From contig QKWP01000584.1 of the NCBI GenBank assembly GCA_003550325.1, positions 116,092 through 180,091 on the forward strand: a stretch of DNA of 64,000 nt, given 5' to 3'. Both the position numbers and the translations under genes were made by a program. Source of the DNA: Gigaspora rosea (lineage: Eukaryota; Glomeromycota; Glomeromycetes; Diversisporales; Gigasporaceae). The notes beneath the pieces are model-generated. The model saw only the letters and a list, made by a program, of their open reading frames with translations. It was not told the DNA's origin and made no database searches. This document shows positions 11,101-22,460 of the stretch, one piece after another (position 1 is the first letter of the stretch; each line of letters begins with the position of its first letter).

Positions 11101-12470
11101 AGATATACTATCAGAAATTACAGAAGAAGAGTGGTACCTGGTCCTACAAAGTCTTAAAACCAAAACAGCTTTTGGTATCTCAGGCATTACTTATAGCCTG
11201 ATTAAGAATGCCAGTCCTTCTACCCAATGCATTTTCTGCCAGTTTGCAAATTATTGCATTATAGAAGCGACATTTCCTAAAGAGTAGAAATGTGCACAGA
11301 TATACCCAATCCCAAAGGGTACAAGCTGGAATTATAATTTGGGAAATACTAGACCAATTGCTCTTTTAGAAACTTTCAGAAAATGTATAATGAAGATTTT
11401 GACAAATAGGCTATCAGCAGTTCTAGTTAAGCACCAAATTTTAAAGGGCTGGAATTTTGCCGATTTGCCTGAAGGCTCAACTAAACATCCAGTACATATA
11501 GTTAATATGATAGCAGAAGATGCAAAAGAAAAGGATGTAGAACTGTGGCTAGTGCTGCAGGATATGAAAAAGGCATTTGATTCGGTCTCACTCAGTATGT
11601 TAAAGAGAGAGATGGAAAGAATCAAAATACCAAACAAAGCAATAGGGTTAATTTTATCGCTCTTTGAGAATCGTTTATCAAAAATCATAACAGCAACAGG
11701 CCTTACAGAGCAGTAGAAATGGTGGACGGAATTGAACAGGGGGAGGTTCTCTCCCCATTGCTTTGGTGCATTTTTTATAATCCCCTTTTGGTAAGGGTTC
11801 AAGAGTCGGCTGAATTGGGTTATTATATTAGTACTTCAGAACCTAGACTAGGACCAAGGGATCATATACAAAAAAAAAAGATTAAAGTGGCTGTGGTAGC
11901 TTAAGCAGAAAACACTACTAGGTTGGCGCCAAACAAGCAGATCATAGAGAAGACACTGTCAATAGCAAATGAGTTCTTTCAGATTAATGATATCCAAATT
12001 AATGTCAAAAAGTCAAATTTGATTGTTTTCAATCCAAAAACCAAAGCAGAAGAAAGAAGTATTACTTTTGGTAGTGAATCAATCACCGAGAAGAAGCCGC
12101 ATAGTATAACAAGATTGCTTTGTATTTGGTTGAACAGCAGATTGAACTATTCTTAAAAGCTAAAGAAATAGTGCAACAGACAGTACAAACATTGAGATGG
12201 AAAGGGTTGACAGCCAACCAATTGGCGTATATCAACAACATGTGCATTATTTCTAAACTATGTTACTTGCTTCAACTCTCAAGAATGTTAAAAGTATTGA
12301 TTAACAAAATTTATCAGCTGATTATTAGATTAGCAAAGAATAAACTTGAGCTCCAGATCACAACATCTAATTATGTGGTAACACATAAAAATATTGGAAA
12401 CTTTCGAACTTTAGAGGCTGAGATATTAAATAAGCAAATTACTAATGTTCACAATTGATTAAATAACGAA
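11100..12470 (+). pseudogene. LINE ORF2 reverse transcriptase domain
   Basis: Read in order: TKTAFGISGI (11160-11190), IPKG (about 11310), NTRPIALLETFRKC (11344-11385), motif A LVLQDMKKAFDSV (about 11550-11590), motif B GIEQGEVLSPLLW (11725-11766). Motif C, normally FADD or YADD, reads stop-AEN at about 11902-11912, so both catalytic Asp residues are gone. LAPNKQIIEKTLSIANEFF and INVKKSNLIVF follow, and a thumb-like part runs to 12458. Stops at about 11714 and 12154 and several frame changes break it. The intact enzyme would copy LINE RNA at the nicked target. Confidence 0.85.
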
Positions 12471-13439
12471 AGCCAGATCAGTGCAATTACGAAAATTAGA
12501 ATTGTGAAAGGTCATAAACTGGCTGGTTTGGTAGAGGACTTCGGACTCCATAATGACGGTAACCCAAATCTTTTGGAAAAGCAATAGAAGATTAACCAAA
12601 CTATGTTGGTGTTGTTAGAGCAAAAGAAATTAATATCTCTATTAGAGTGTCACAAGATAGCTAGAAGCTATACGGTACAGGTATAGCAATCGGCAGTTTG
12701 CTTAGAGATAAAATAGTAATCAAATATGCCAGGGTACTGGCGGCTCTTGACCTGTTTTTTCTGGGCCAACTTCTCAATAGACAGGAAAATGTACTCATCT
12801 CATGGAGCCAATATATGGGGTCAAAAGACAAATCGAAAAGAGGAAGGATACCTCAATGGTTTAAGAACATTGAGAAAGTGGTCCTTGCAAATTCTTTCAC
12901 AAGAGAAGTTAAACAGGAATTTCAAATTTCAGAAGAGAATAAACTGTCACCTGTGATTAAGCAAAAGGAGGTTTCATTAGATAAGAGAAAAAAAAATGTG
13001 TACTAATGAAGAATGGAGAGAGCAAAATAGATATATGAAGAGTAGTTGAGAAAAAAAAAAGGAAGTGCTATTAGAAGAAGGGTCGTCTGTCAATAAAGAG
13101 AGGAATAAAATTAGACTAGTAGCGAATCGAGCTAATGAGGCAGATAAGGTGCAGATGCAATGAATCCGAAGAAGAAAATTTTCACAGCAATTTAGGGTGT
13201 TAAAACACAAGAGAGTGATTGGGTTTTTGATATATCGGCAGATATAGTCGAAAGCTCATTAGAGAAGGAAGTAGTTAAGAAGAAAGAAGTAGATAGAATC
13301 TCTAAAACAAGCCTGACAGAGGTAATAATTGTAGATAGAATAGAAGTAGAACTGATAAAAAGACAGAAGTTTAGTTATTATTGTGAGAATCTGCTACTAG
13401 AGCAGTTAAATAGAAATATTAGTATAGCAGAAAAATCAT
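12471..13439 (+). pseudogene. LINE ORF2, region between RT and RNase H
   Basis: Decayed plus-strand coding sequence. The clearest piece (12698-13006) reads IVIKYARVLAALDLFFLGQLL then QWFKNIEKVVL and ends in a Lys/Glu-rich stretch. Further fragments around 13230-13400 contain VKKKEVDRISK-like peptides. No catalytic motif. By position it is the connection and tether region of ORF2. Confidence 0.55.
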
Positions 13440-13900
13440 TAGTGTTTTATACAGATGGTTTATTGCACAAGGAAATTTCAGAAAATGGAATGAGTTGTAA
13501 GCAAGGTTTAGGATGAATACAGGTCAGTAAAGATAAAAAGAAATGATCCAGAAGGGGACCTTAGTATACAAGAATGGCCCTCTTCAACAAGAACTGAATT
13601 AGCAGCAATCTGGGTAGTCTTATTATTGTCTCCGCAAAATAGTGAGGTCAAAATCTATACTAACAGTGCAGCTGCAATCCTAGGAATTAATGGGTGTGAA
13701 AGGCACAGATCGAATAAAGAGTGGCTACGTTAGAAGAACTATAATTTGCTACTCAAGATTTTTGACACAAAACGAATTAAAATTTAAAGGTGGAGATGGT
13801 TAAAGTCAAAGGACATAGTAATAATTATTGGAATGACAGAGTAGATGTACTAGCGAAAGAAGGCCAAGCAGCCCCTCTTCTTGTAGTACAGAATACAGAA
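13440..13900 (+). pseudogene. LINE RNase H domain
   Basis: RNase H type 1 motifs in order: LVFYTDGLL (first catalytic Asp, about 13440-13465), TRTELAAIWVV (catalytic Glu, about 13590-13620), VKIYTNSAAAI (about 13648-13680, Asn where the family has the third Asp), and VKGHSNNYWNDRVDVLAKEG (13805-13862, final His and Asp motif). Stops and frameshifts lie between the motifs, for example after KQGLG near 13516. The D-to-N change at the third motif and the stops mean it is inactive. In the living element it would degrade RNA in the RNA-DNA hybrid. Confidence 0.8.
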
Positions 13901-14583
13901 CTAAGCTCAAGAATTAGGTACAATATGTACTGGCAAAACAATCTTGTTGAAATGCCAGTACGAAAGGTCATTAAAGAAATTGAGAACACTTTGATAGCAG
14001 CAGATTGGAGAATGCTAAGCATTTCTAGTTGGCTGGAAAAGAAAGACTACCATCATATATGGGCATGGGAAGGTCTATGGAAAAGAATTAAAAAGCAAAG
14101 TGGTGTGAGATGTACCTCAATGTATAAAGGAAGGAAACTCAATTTCTTGATCAAGTGTCTGCACGGTAAGCTTTTGACCCTTAGTAATCTTAGAATTACA
14201 TGTCCTGATCTATATAAAGATAATATATGTAAAGTATGTGAAAAGTTGCCAAGGAAATGCAGGATCATTTGGCAGTATGTGAAGCTCAGGAACATGGTGG
14301 CAAAAGATTGAGAAGACAGTTGCCAAATTCATACTGCGCTTCTAAATGAAAATGTGAGAAGGAATGAAGTTTCAATACAGCAGCTTCGTGATTCTCTTTT
14401 TGGTGCCAGTACGTGGAAAAAAAAGAAAAAAGAGAGGGCCTTATAAGGGGCTTATATAAAGCGTGTACTGAAGTAGACTTATTTAAGTTAGGCCTTATAA
14501 GTAACGACAAGAAATTGATCTTGCAGTATTTTCCTTTTATGGCATGGGATTATTTTCATAAAATAATTTGAAGAGAGAGATAT
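13901..14583 (+). pseudogene. LINE ORF2 C-terminal Cys-rich region
   Basis: The frame continues from RNase H without a break to 14311. It contains the aromatic stretch KKDYHHIWAWEGLWKRI, then FLIKCLHGKLLTLSNLRI, and ends in ICKVCEK, which resembles the first Cys pair of the Zn-knuckle in LINE C-termini. The partner His/Cys would be HLAVCEAQ, readable near 14270-14290 after a frame change. The tail continues decayed until the hAT target site at 14584. Role inferred: nucleic-acid binding. Confidence 0.6.
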
Positions 14584-15375
14584 GTTAAAATTAGGGCTAT
14601 TACCCGGGTCGAAAAATAGCGACCCGGGTCAAACCCGGATAATGAAATGTTGACCCGGATCATGACCCGAGTCAGCAGATCAGGTGAATAAATTTAAAGT
14701 TTATTACCGTGTAACGAACCCATGTAGCAGTCCTTAAATAAAGTTCGAATTCGTAATAGCCCTTACATAAAATGCCCTTAAATAAAGATCGAATTAGTAA
14801 CGGCAATGTGAATTGCCAAGACTTGAACGCCCACATTTCATTGTTATTACTTGTTAAAAACAAGAAAAGATGATTATGAATCTTGTTTTACGTCTAATGT
14901 AGCAATATAATCGTTTATCCAATTTTATGCGTTTTGAGGAAAAAAAACTTTAAGACATCCTTCATTTCAGGTATTATAATCGGCCGACGAATTTTTTACA
15001 AACGATTGCCTTCGCTTATAAATTTATTATTTAAAAGAAAGATCTTTTTCATTAGATTACTACTAAAATTTGGATAGAATCCAATCATTAACACCAACTA
15101 CTATAAGTTGGGCACAAATTTCTTATAAAACCTTGTTTCAATACGCATAAAGTAAGAACTATAATAATTAATATCAAAAATAAATGTTAAGGAAAATATT
15201 TAGCAATTTTTTTTAAATATATTTATATTTATATACAATTAGAAATAAAGGATATCGTTCACCAAGATCTTGTAGGTTCGTATTACGTCTTGTAATTTGA
15301 TTAAACATATAGTAAATAAATAGTAATAATAGTTTTAATTCATTAATAAGAAATAAATTAGCAAAAAATTAAATA

Positions 15376-17514
15376 ATGAGTGACGAATATTTTGATGAAA
15401 TGGCATTAGAGTGTGAAGATACTAACATGGAAGGGTCAGAATTAAGTAGTACGGAGAGTTTAGATAGTAATGAAGTTTCACCATGGCCTTCCACATCATT
15501 ACAATCTGGCAAGCACGATTTGGTTAAAAGACAAAAAAAAAAAATTGAAAGACCAGGTGGTAGCCCCGTTAAACTTTTTTTTAAAACAGAGTTAATTGGT
15601 AATGCAGAGTTCTGGGTTTGTCGCCACAAAGTTTGTAAAGTAAAATACCAGAAGGATAGATCTACTTCGAATTTGTGGAGACATATGAGAAGTATACATC
15701 ATATTTCGAGGGCTATGATAGAAAGTGGTAGGGTAAAAATCGTAACAAAAGATAATGACAAATGTGAATTTTCCGTAATGGCTGAATCCTCGCAATCAAC
15801 AATAGTACAAGTGTTTAATAAAATAAAGAAATATCCATTTAATCATCCCAAACAAAAGAAACTTGATAGTAATACTACTGCATTTATTGTTGAGGATCTT
15901 CAGCCATTTTCGGTTCTTCAATCACAGGCATTCAAAAGAATAATAGAGGGACTTGATGTCCAAGCCAATGTACTTAGTATAGACCGCTTAAAAGAACTTC
16001 TTATCAATAGTGAAGATAAAATTTTAAAGAATGTTCGCGAGTATGCAATTAGTGATGCTGAAATTAGTAGTGTCTCGTTTACTACGGATATGTGGACTTC
16101 AGATAATGATGATCCATATATTGGACTTACACTTCATTGGATAAATGATAATTTTCAAATAAAGGAAATAATTGGTAACATTTCATACCTTCCTTATCCA
16201 CATACTGCTGAATGTCTTCTAAATAAAATAGTCGAAATTTTAAACTTAAAAATAAAACTATTTGTGGTACAGTTGATAATGGGTCAAATATTAAATCATG
16301 TTTAGAGAAATTGGGGCGAAGATATAGCATGTATAAAGTTTTTTGTTTTGGACATACTTTGCAACTTGCGATTAACGATGCATTAAAAGAGTGTCCCGAG
16401 ATAACAAATTTAATAAAAAAGTGTAAGGATCTAGTATCACATTTTAGTGGAAGTCCGAAACAAAAGCAATTTCTTTAAGAAGCACAAATGGAAATGGAAG
16501 ATTGGGATAAATTTCTTTCTGTAATTAGTGACGTTTCTACGAGGTGGAATTCGACATTCTATCTATTAAAGAGGTTAACTATTCTCAAACCTGTAATGTA
16601 TAAGTATAAGCTACTTTTAGCTGAAGCTAATGACAGTAACTCAATAAAAAATTATGAAGAAAAAGAATTATTGTCAGACGATTGGGATAAAGTAACCGAA
16701 TTAGTTAAATTATTACATTCTTATGAAATAATTTCTAAAAAATTATCCGGTTCGCAATATCCAACGCTTTCACAAGCGTGGTTTGCAATTAACTTTATTA
16801 AAGTGAAGCTCGATTGTGCTACAACAAGTGATATTAATGTTCAAAAGTTTAGAGACTCTCTTTATAAATCAATCCAGGCATAATTTTTTCTATTTTTATT
16901 TTTATTTTTTATTTTCTTTTTATATTTATTTTTACCTTTTTTTTTCTTAGTCACGATTTTCGGAACCATCAAAACCAATTCGGCTTGCTGCATTTTTTGA
17001 CCCACGAACCAAAGATATGTCAATATTCACTAAGGATGAAAGAAGCCATACTATTTCAGAAGCACGTGCTGAATTTGAATTAATTCTTAACTCTCGTGAA
17101 TTAGATACTTTATCAGATACAGAAAGTCAAGTAGATTTGACATTAACTAGTGATCAAATAAATGATGATGATATTTTCGCTCTCCCAACAGATGCTAGTT
17201 ATCAAGAACAATCAAGTCAACAGGATAGTGTCAACCGTGAGTTTAATTCATACCTTTTATTACCAAAGGCATCAAGTGAAACAGACATACTTCAGTGGTG
17301 GGCATTAAGAAAAAATGACTACCCGACACTTGCAAAGCTTGCTCGCAAGTACTTAGCCATTCCGGCAACATCAGTGCCATCCGAACGCCTCTTCTCATCT
17401 GCAGGTCTTACCATTACTGACAATTGTACATGTCTCAATCCTCAATTTGTTGGGACAATTCTGTTTCTTAAGGCAGCCTTGAAACTTTGGCCAGTTTCCT
17501 ACGTTTTTGAATAG
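15376..17514 (+). pseudogene. hAT transposase with BED finger, broken
   Basis: Cut-and-paste transposase of the hAT element. From the ATG at 15376: an acidic N-terminus, a BED zinc finger at residues about 70-110 (FWVCRHKVCKVKY and LWRHMRSIHH give the Cys and His pairs), then the RNase H-like core with SFTTDMWTSD (first catalytic Asp, about 16075) and GTVDNGSN (second Asp, about 16270). STRWNSTFYLL is read near 16540, and the C-terminal hAT dimerisation region ends it (LQWWALRKNDYPTLAKLARK, then PATSVPSERLFSSAG, about 17290-17410). Defects: a frameshift near 16257 and a TAA at about 16477. A 73-base T-rich block at 16878-16950 fits a GC-AG intron, since its removal restores the frame. Confidence 0.9.
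16878..16950 (+). other. Probable GC-AG intron in the hAT transposase
   Basis: The frame before (ends ATC CAG) and after (starts TCA CGA TTT TCG) join in phase if 16878-16950 is removed. The block starts CAG|GCATAA, ends TTTCTTAG, and is almost pure T and A with a strong pyrimidine tract. It contains an in-frame TAA. The alternative is a low-complexity insertion. Confidence 0.6.
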
Positions 17515-18134
17515 GTAATATAAAAAATTTTTTTTGAGTTAAAAACCTTGAACCAATTAATCATTAGTTTAAGTATATTACAGTATTAAAAATTGAATCA
17601 AATGCTGAAGTTGTACAAGAAAGTAAAGAAGTAACTTATTGTAAAACAGAAATCGCCCAGAGGTTTAAAATTACCCAGAAGTTTAAATAAAATCGCCTTA
17701 AGGTTTAAAAAATCTAACCTAATATGTATTAACCAAAAACAATAAGGTTATATTAAGATGTAGAAATTTTGAAAAAGGGTTTTTGTTAAGCGAAAAAAAA
17801 AGAAGTGTGATTGAATCAGTGATTTATCAGATATTTTATATCTGAAATTCTCTTATTCAAAGAACAATAAATAACGAATGAATATTTTTATATAGGTAAC
17901 GATAGCAATGTCGGATAAATATGTAAATCGTTTGTTTTTTAATTTAAATATTAATAAAGTATGTAAAAGTATACAAATCGATATTAATACGTATAAATTG
18001 ACCGATTCGGTTAAAATTTATTAATTTGGGCTCTGACCCGTTTGACCCGGGTTAGATCAAAATTTGACCCGTGACCCGTCGGGTTGGGTGACCCGTACGG
18101 GTCATCCGACCCGGGTAAGAGCCCTAGTTAAAAT

Positions 18135-18600
18135 AGTAGAATGAGATCAAAAAGAAGGAATCCAGTGGACGCACAAAAGAAACTAGCAGTGAAAGAAGGC
18201 TCCTTTTTCAAGAAGTATCGTTGAAAGGAAGAGGCAAAAGAGGGACCCTAATTCAAGACAGGCAGAAAACTCTACTAACGAAAATGAAAGAAATATCGAA
18301 GAATTAAAAAGAAGAAGGATAGAGCAGAAGCAAGATTCTTATAATTTGTAAATATCGGCAATAGGTGATAGAATATTATTTGATGGAAAGCCATTTTGGT
18401 GTGGCACTTAGGCTGGTTTAACACAGCCCCTAGTTTCTGAATAATCTTAAGCTAGTGCAGTAGGTTGCACCTGGGTGCCTTAGGGTAGGAGGGTGATGTT
18501 AGGCTTGCAAATTAGGAGTAAACAAGTATATTAATTTAGTTATATACTTAGTATCTTAATAAAGTACTGTCGAAACTGCCAAAGTAAAAAAAAAAAAAAA
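18135..18600 (+). other. LINE 3' end and poly-A tail
   Basis: Continues the LINE after the hAT. Decayed coding remnants (Lys/Glu/Arg-rich) run to about 18360. A less AT-rich 3' UTR follows, containing TTGCACCTGGGTGCC, then AATAAAGTACTG (a polyadenylation-like AATAAA at about 18557) and a run of A to 18600. Confidence 0.7.
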
Positions 18601-18753
18601 AATGCAAACTGACTTATCAAAATAGCAAGTAAGTTCTATGTTAGATCTCATGATAATTCTAATTCAACTAACTAAACCTTAGTCATATGCAGTAATATGG
18701 TCACTAGAATAGCAAGTAACAAAATTTTATAGTAACTCCAAATAGAAATTAAA
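18601..18753 (+). repeat. Satellite-like array resumes
   Basis: One to two units of the 70-110 bp repeat, starting with the right copy of the LINE target duplication and containing GTTCTATG, CATGATAATTCTAATTCAAC and TCACTAGAATAGCAAG. It ends at the hAT derivative at 18762. Confidence 0.8.
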
Positions 18754-18761
18754 GTTTTTAT

Positions 18762-19626
18762 TAGTAATACGGGTCGATAAAAAAATCGCGGGCTGAGGCC
18801 GATCCAAAAAAAACTCGGGCCGGTTAATCAGGCCGACCTTTTGCTAGTGTAATTTTTTCTAATCAGAATCAGTTAACATTTATCTATATTAAGCCATCAG
18901 GTAGTTTTTTTATCGAATTCTAGTGATATTAAATGATTTAAGTGAAAGATCGCAGATAAAGGGTATAAAATGATCGACATTTTATAATAAATCACAGCGG
19001 AATTTAATAGTAAATTTCTATAGTGTGCGAATGGGGCTTGCTTACATATAAAAGTAATTTTTTTATTAAGTAACTCTTTCTTATTACTTAATTGAAAGTT
19101 GTAGAGCAAATTCTTGTTATTCTAATGGTAGTAAAATCATCAAAAATCGGTTTGATAGATCATAAGATACAAGTATTTTTTAATTGTTTACTATAGAGTT
19201 TTTTCTTATGAATTGAAGCACATGATGTTCCACTTACTATATAAGGTAATAGTCACATCCCCGCCGATTTTTACTATGAAATTTGTTCTCTTTAACTGCG
19301 GACTACTAATTAATTTTTATTCTCTGTGTCCTTAAGAAAAAGTCCAGCATGTTAGTATTTCATGTTGATTGATTGTCTATGTCTCCGAACATTTTTATAC
19401 TTAGATTATATTTACTATTTGCAGTTTATCACCTAAATAAGCCAATTTTCTTACATTATTATGAATGGCTAGCTGATTTTTATTTAATTCCTGGCCTGAA
19501 ATATACTTTAGAAGATAATTGATTCTAACACTTCTCTTACCAACCAGCCCGGCCCACAAAGGTGCGGGCTGAGGGTCGACCCACCCATCAACCCAGCCGT
19601 TGGGCCGGAGTCGACCCGTATCACTA
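18762..19626. mobile_element. Non-autonomous hAT element in the array
   Basis: Inverted ends TAGTAATACGGGTCGA and, in reverse complement, TAGTGATACGGGTCGA (15 of 16 match). Exact 8-bp duplication GTTTTTAT at 18754-18761 and 19627-19634. The ends are GC-rich (GCGGGCTGAGG on both sides) around an AT-rich, stop-filled centre of 865 bp in total. The GGGTCG end sequence is like that of the 3.5-kb hAT at 14592, so the same or a related transposase may have moved both. Confidence 0.9.
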
Positions 19627-20150
19627 GTTTTTATAGTAATTTATTATAGAAATTATAATTCTGATGCAAATTTATTCTATATATGTAACTGGGTTAGTGC
19701 ATAAATTCTGTAAAAAATATTTTGCAATACTGTAATTAATAATTAAAATTCTAATACAAACTAAACTATAACTATATACTATAGCTACCAAAGAGTGAAT
19801 ATTGTAACAGAATTGTTTACAATAACTCATAAAAAATTATAATAAACTGCGTCTGTGACCAGAATAGCAAGCTCAGTAACAGAATTAAGCAACTCATGAT
19901 AGAAATCATAATTGAAATTACAATGCAAACTTATTCAGCTACATACTTTACAGCAGTCACCAGAATAGTAAGTTCTGTAACAGATTTTTTAAGTATTTTA
20001 TAATAGAAATTATGATAATTTCAAATGCAAACTAATTTAACCCAAAACACATTGTTGTTACTAGAATAGCAAGTTAGTTATAAAAGAATTTTGACTGTAA
20101 TTCATGATAGAAGTTATGATAATTCAAAAGTAAATTGTATTATAATATAT
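19627..20150 (+). repeat. Satellite-like array, continued
   Basis: About five diverged units, with GTTCTGTAACAG, CACCAGAATAGTAAG and CATGATAGAA modules, interrupted on the left only by the hAT derivative. Confidence 0.75.
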
Positions 20151-20815
20151 TATTAATGATTGATTTGCTTACAAAAATGCTCAAAATAAATTTAGCACTA
20201 TGAGTATGATGTCTAGATGATTACGATATATAATTTAGAAACTATACCTTTGGAACTATAATATTTTTTAAAATTTTAAATTTTTAAATCATGTATAATA
20301 AAGTAATTTAACAGTTGATAAAATAATTCAGAAGTTAGACGAAGACATGTTAAGGCATTTTGATTTAACCAAAATAATTTACTAAATTAAACTTAATAAT
20401 ACAACGCTCATTTCAAAAAGATTAAATTTATATTATTTATTCTTTCAAAGACAGACATGCAATACCAGTAGCTGATTATTGACATAAAACAATGAAATTG
20501 TGAAATTGTGAACTTTGAGAGGTTAAAATAATATTAAAGTCTAAGGTTATTAATTTAGAATTACTTATGTCAATTAAAATTTATTTATATAGTCTTTTAA
20601 AAAATCAATCATTTATCCATTTTTCATCCTTTTTGGTTTTTTTTTATTTGTATATTAGTATTTTATTAAGATCGTTAATATTAGAATGATGATTTGACCT
20701 TGAGTATTAGATTTAGAGTAATTTATTCATTAGTGCTAATTTGATTTTATGCGGTCTCAATAAATACGTATATTTAATCATTAATCAATAATATTTTTGT
20801 AAATTAAAATAGTTA
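20151..20815. other. Unclassified AT-rich block between array units
   Basis: The array is broken here by about 660 bp without its modules. The edges are weakly inverted: ATTAATGATTGATTTG and TTTAGCACTA on the left against TAGTGCTAATTTGATTT and ATTAATCAATAAT on the right. This may be an old insertion. No coding sequence. Confidence 0.4.
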
Positions 20816-20945
20816 TCATGAATGAAATCATGATAATTCTAATGCAATCTAATCAACCTTAGACACATATTGTGTGTACAACAATAGCTATTAAGTTCTG
20901 TAATAGAAGTTTTTTTACATGTAACTCATTAATATGATCAAAAAA
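20816..20945 (+). repeat. Last plus-strand array unit
   Basis: One unit (CATGATAATTCTAATGCAATC, then AGTTCTGTAATAG and ATGTAACTCATTAATATG) before the hairpin and copy C. Confidence 0.7.
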
Positions 20946-20957
20946 AAAACTAAATAA

Positions 20958-20985
20958 GATGGGTGGCATGAATGCGCCACCCATC
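20958..20985. repeat. Perfect short hairpin
   Basis: GATGGGTGGC and GCCACCCATC form a 10-bp perfect stem with an 8-base loop. It lies exactly at the junction between the array and copy C. GC-rich against AT-rich surroundings. Confidence 0.7.
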
Positions 20986-20990
20986 GCACT

Positions 20991-22070
20991 AGTAATTAAA
21001 TATTTTAATTATTATGCATCTCTTCTTAATTATCATAATAAAAATGTAAATGGGTTCAAAAGGATGAACACAAATCATTTGAAAGTGGCATCAAATGCTC
21101 AGACCTTTTGCGCTACTGGCTTTAAGTCTTAATTATTAGAAGTAGGATTACACATAAGCCATTGTTAAGCTGGATATTTCGAGCCCAGGTCTATCCAAAC
21201 AAAATAGCAAAATCCAGCCAATATTTGTTGGATAAATCTTCATGCCAAGAATTATGATGACGATTTCTATATTTTTGGCGAATTTTTGTTCTGGTTTTGA
21301 GTCAAATTTTCACATTGATCTGAATTTTTAAGAGCGGATCAGTACAAAAGTTCATATTAGTACAGATGCTTCATGAATATCCCACCCAATATGAAAACCA
21401 ATTTTAGGATTAGCATATGATAATTTTTATGGTGAAAATCCAAATAATAGTTAAATTTTTGCCGATTTTAATAAAAAAATCATATATATTGGCTGTATAG
21501 CAGTCAGAAGTCTATTGTACTTTCTCAGTAAATTAGTTGAGTTTGTGTGGCTTAGTGCTGGCTGGTTGTTCTCTGCCTGCATAGCCATTAATATGAACAT
21601 GTGATATTGATATTCTGCAGATAAATGACAAGTTTCCTTCAGGAGGGAGGGTTGAGTCACAAATTTGTTCTATCGCAGCTGAGTTAATGTAAGTCTTTGA
21701 CTGCATTTCCTATGGTTTATCTTCCTTCTCATTGCCACATTTATTAAGGCCATTTGAAGTTAATTTTTTTTAGTTAACATCACTTTCCAGGACTCTCAGA
21801 AGATGGGAAGGGGAGCAAATGAATAACATTTAAAATGAGCAAATCAACATTGCACTCCTCCAACTCTTAGTTTATTAATTGAAAAAACTTAGTTTTCTAA
21901 CCAATGAGAAGATGTTCATTATGCATTAATAAGAATTAAAGATAATGAAAATTATGGTGATGACATTTTTGTGAAGCTCAAAAATTTATTAATGGCATAA
22001 AATTTATTTCATTATTTTTTTTTTATTTATCAAGCTAGTAATAAATGATATTTTTAGTTTATTCTCATTA
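20991..22070 (+). repeat. Non-coding direct repeat, copy C
   Basis: Matches 54414-55451 (copy D) in the same orientation, from TAATTAAATATTTT to TTTATTCTCA. C keeps two stretches of about 30 and 55 bases missing from D, and D has about 50 extra T/C-rich bases near the right edge. No coding sequence. In D this repeat follows directly on copy B. Confidence 0.85.
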
Positions 22071-22460
22071 TGTATTTTTAAATTAATTTTCCTTTTTTGC
22101 CGAAAACCCATTTGAATGTATGCATTTGCCCCACAAACAAACGAAATTGCAATGATAGAGAAAAATAGGATGGGGAAAAAAACCTAGTGGTTGAAATGAA
22201 ACAGCACGTAACATACTAAATGTAGTAGTATACTTATCTTTCAATGGTGCCTACTTAGGGTCAAAAATCATAAACAGTAAAATTATCATTTTTATACAAA
22301 AATGAAGTTTTTATCGTGCACCTGAAGAATTAAATTAAATGCATTCGTTGGATCATTAACCTTTTATTAATAAATGTTTGCCTTACTACAGTCTTTTGGA
22401 AATAATATTCAACGTATAAATACTCAACAATCAATTAAAATCATTTTACTTTATATAATT
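22071..22460. other. Upstream region of the fossil gene locus
   Basis: AT-rich, no frame. TATAAATACTCAACAATC at about 22415 could be a remnant core promoter for the locus that follows. Nothing else seen. Confidence 0.4.

Larger units (their letters stand above)
14592..18126 (+). mobile_element. hAT DNA transposon, near full length
   Basis: Inverted ends TAGGGCTATTACCCGGGTCG and, in reverse complement, TAGGGCTCTTACCCGGGTCG (19 of 20 match). An exact 8-bp duplication GTTAAAAT lies at 14584-14591 and 18127-18134. GACCCGG or CCGGGTC motifs cluster inside both ends (14605-14675 and 18030-18115). Length is 3535 bp with one transposase gene on the plus strand. The clean ends and duplication suggest a fairly recent arrival in the already dead LINE, yet the transposase is broken. 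Confidence 0.93.
5810..18600 (+). mobile_element. Decayed non-LTR retrotransposon (LINE) with nested insertions
   Basis: One plus-strand LINE: a 5' region, an RRM-bearing ORF1, an ORF2 with apurinic-type endonuclease, reverse transcriptase, RNase H and a Cys-rich end, a 3' UTR and a poly-A tail (about 18586-18600). A 10-bp target duplication flanks it. Three elements were inserted later: 6388-6946, 8830-9837 and 14592-18126. Without them the LINE is about 7.7 kb. Every domain carries stops or frameshifts and two catalytic sites are lost, so it is dead. The order ORF1 (RRM), EN, RT, RNH is known from I/Tad-like LINEs and from LINEs of arbuscular mycorrhizal fungi; the clade assignment is inferred. 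Confidence 0.85.

Noticed and set aside
11332..11802. 156-codon minus-strand frame
   Set aside because: Antisense to the reverse transcriptase, whose conserved motifs are on the plus strand.
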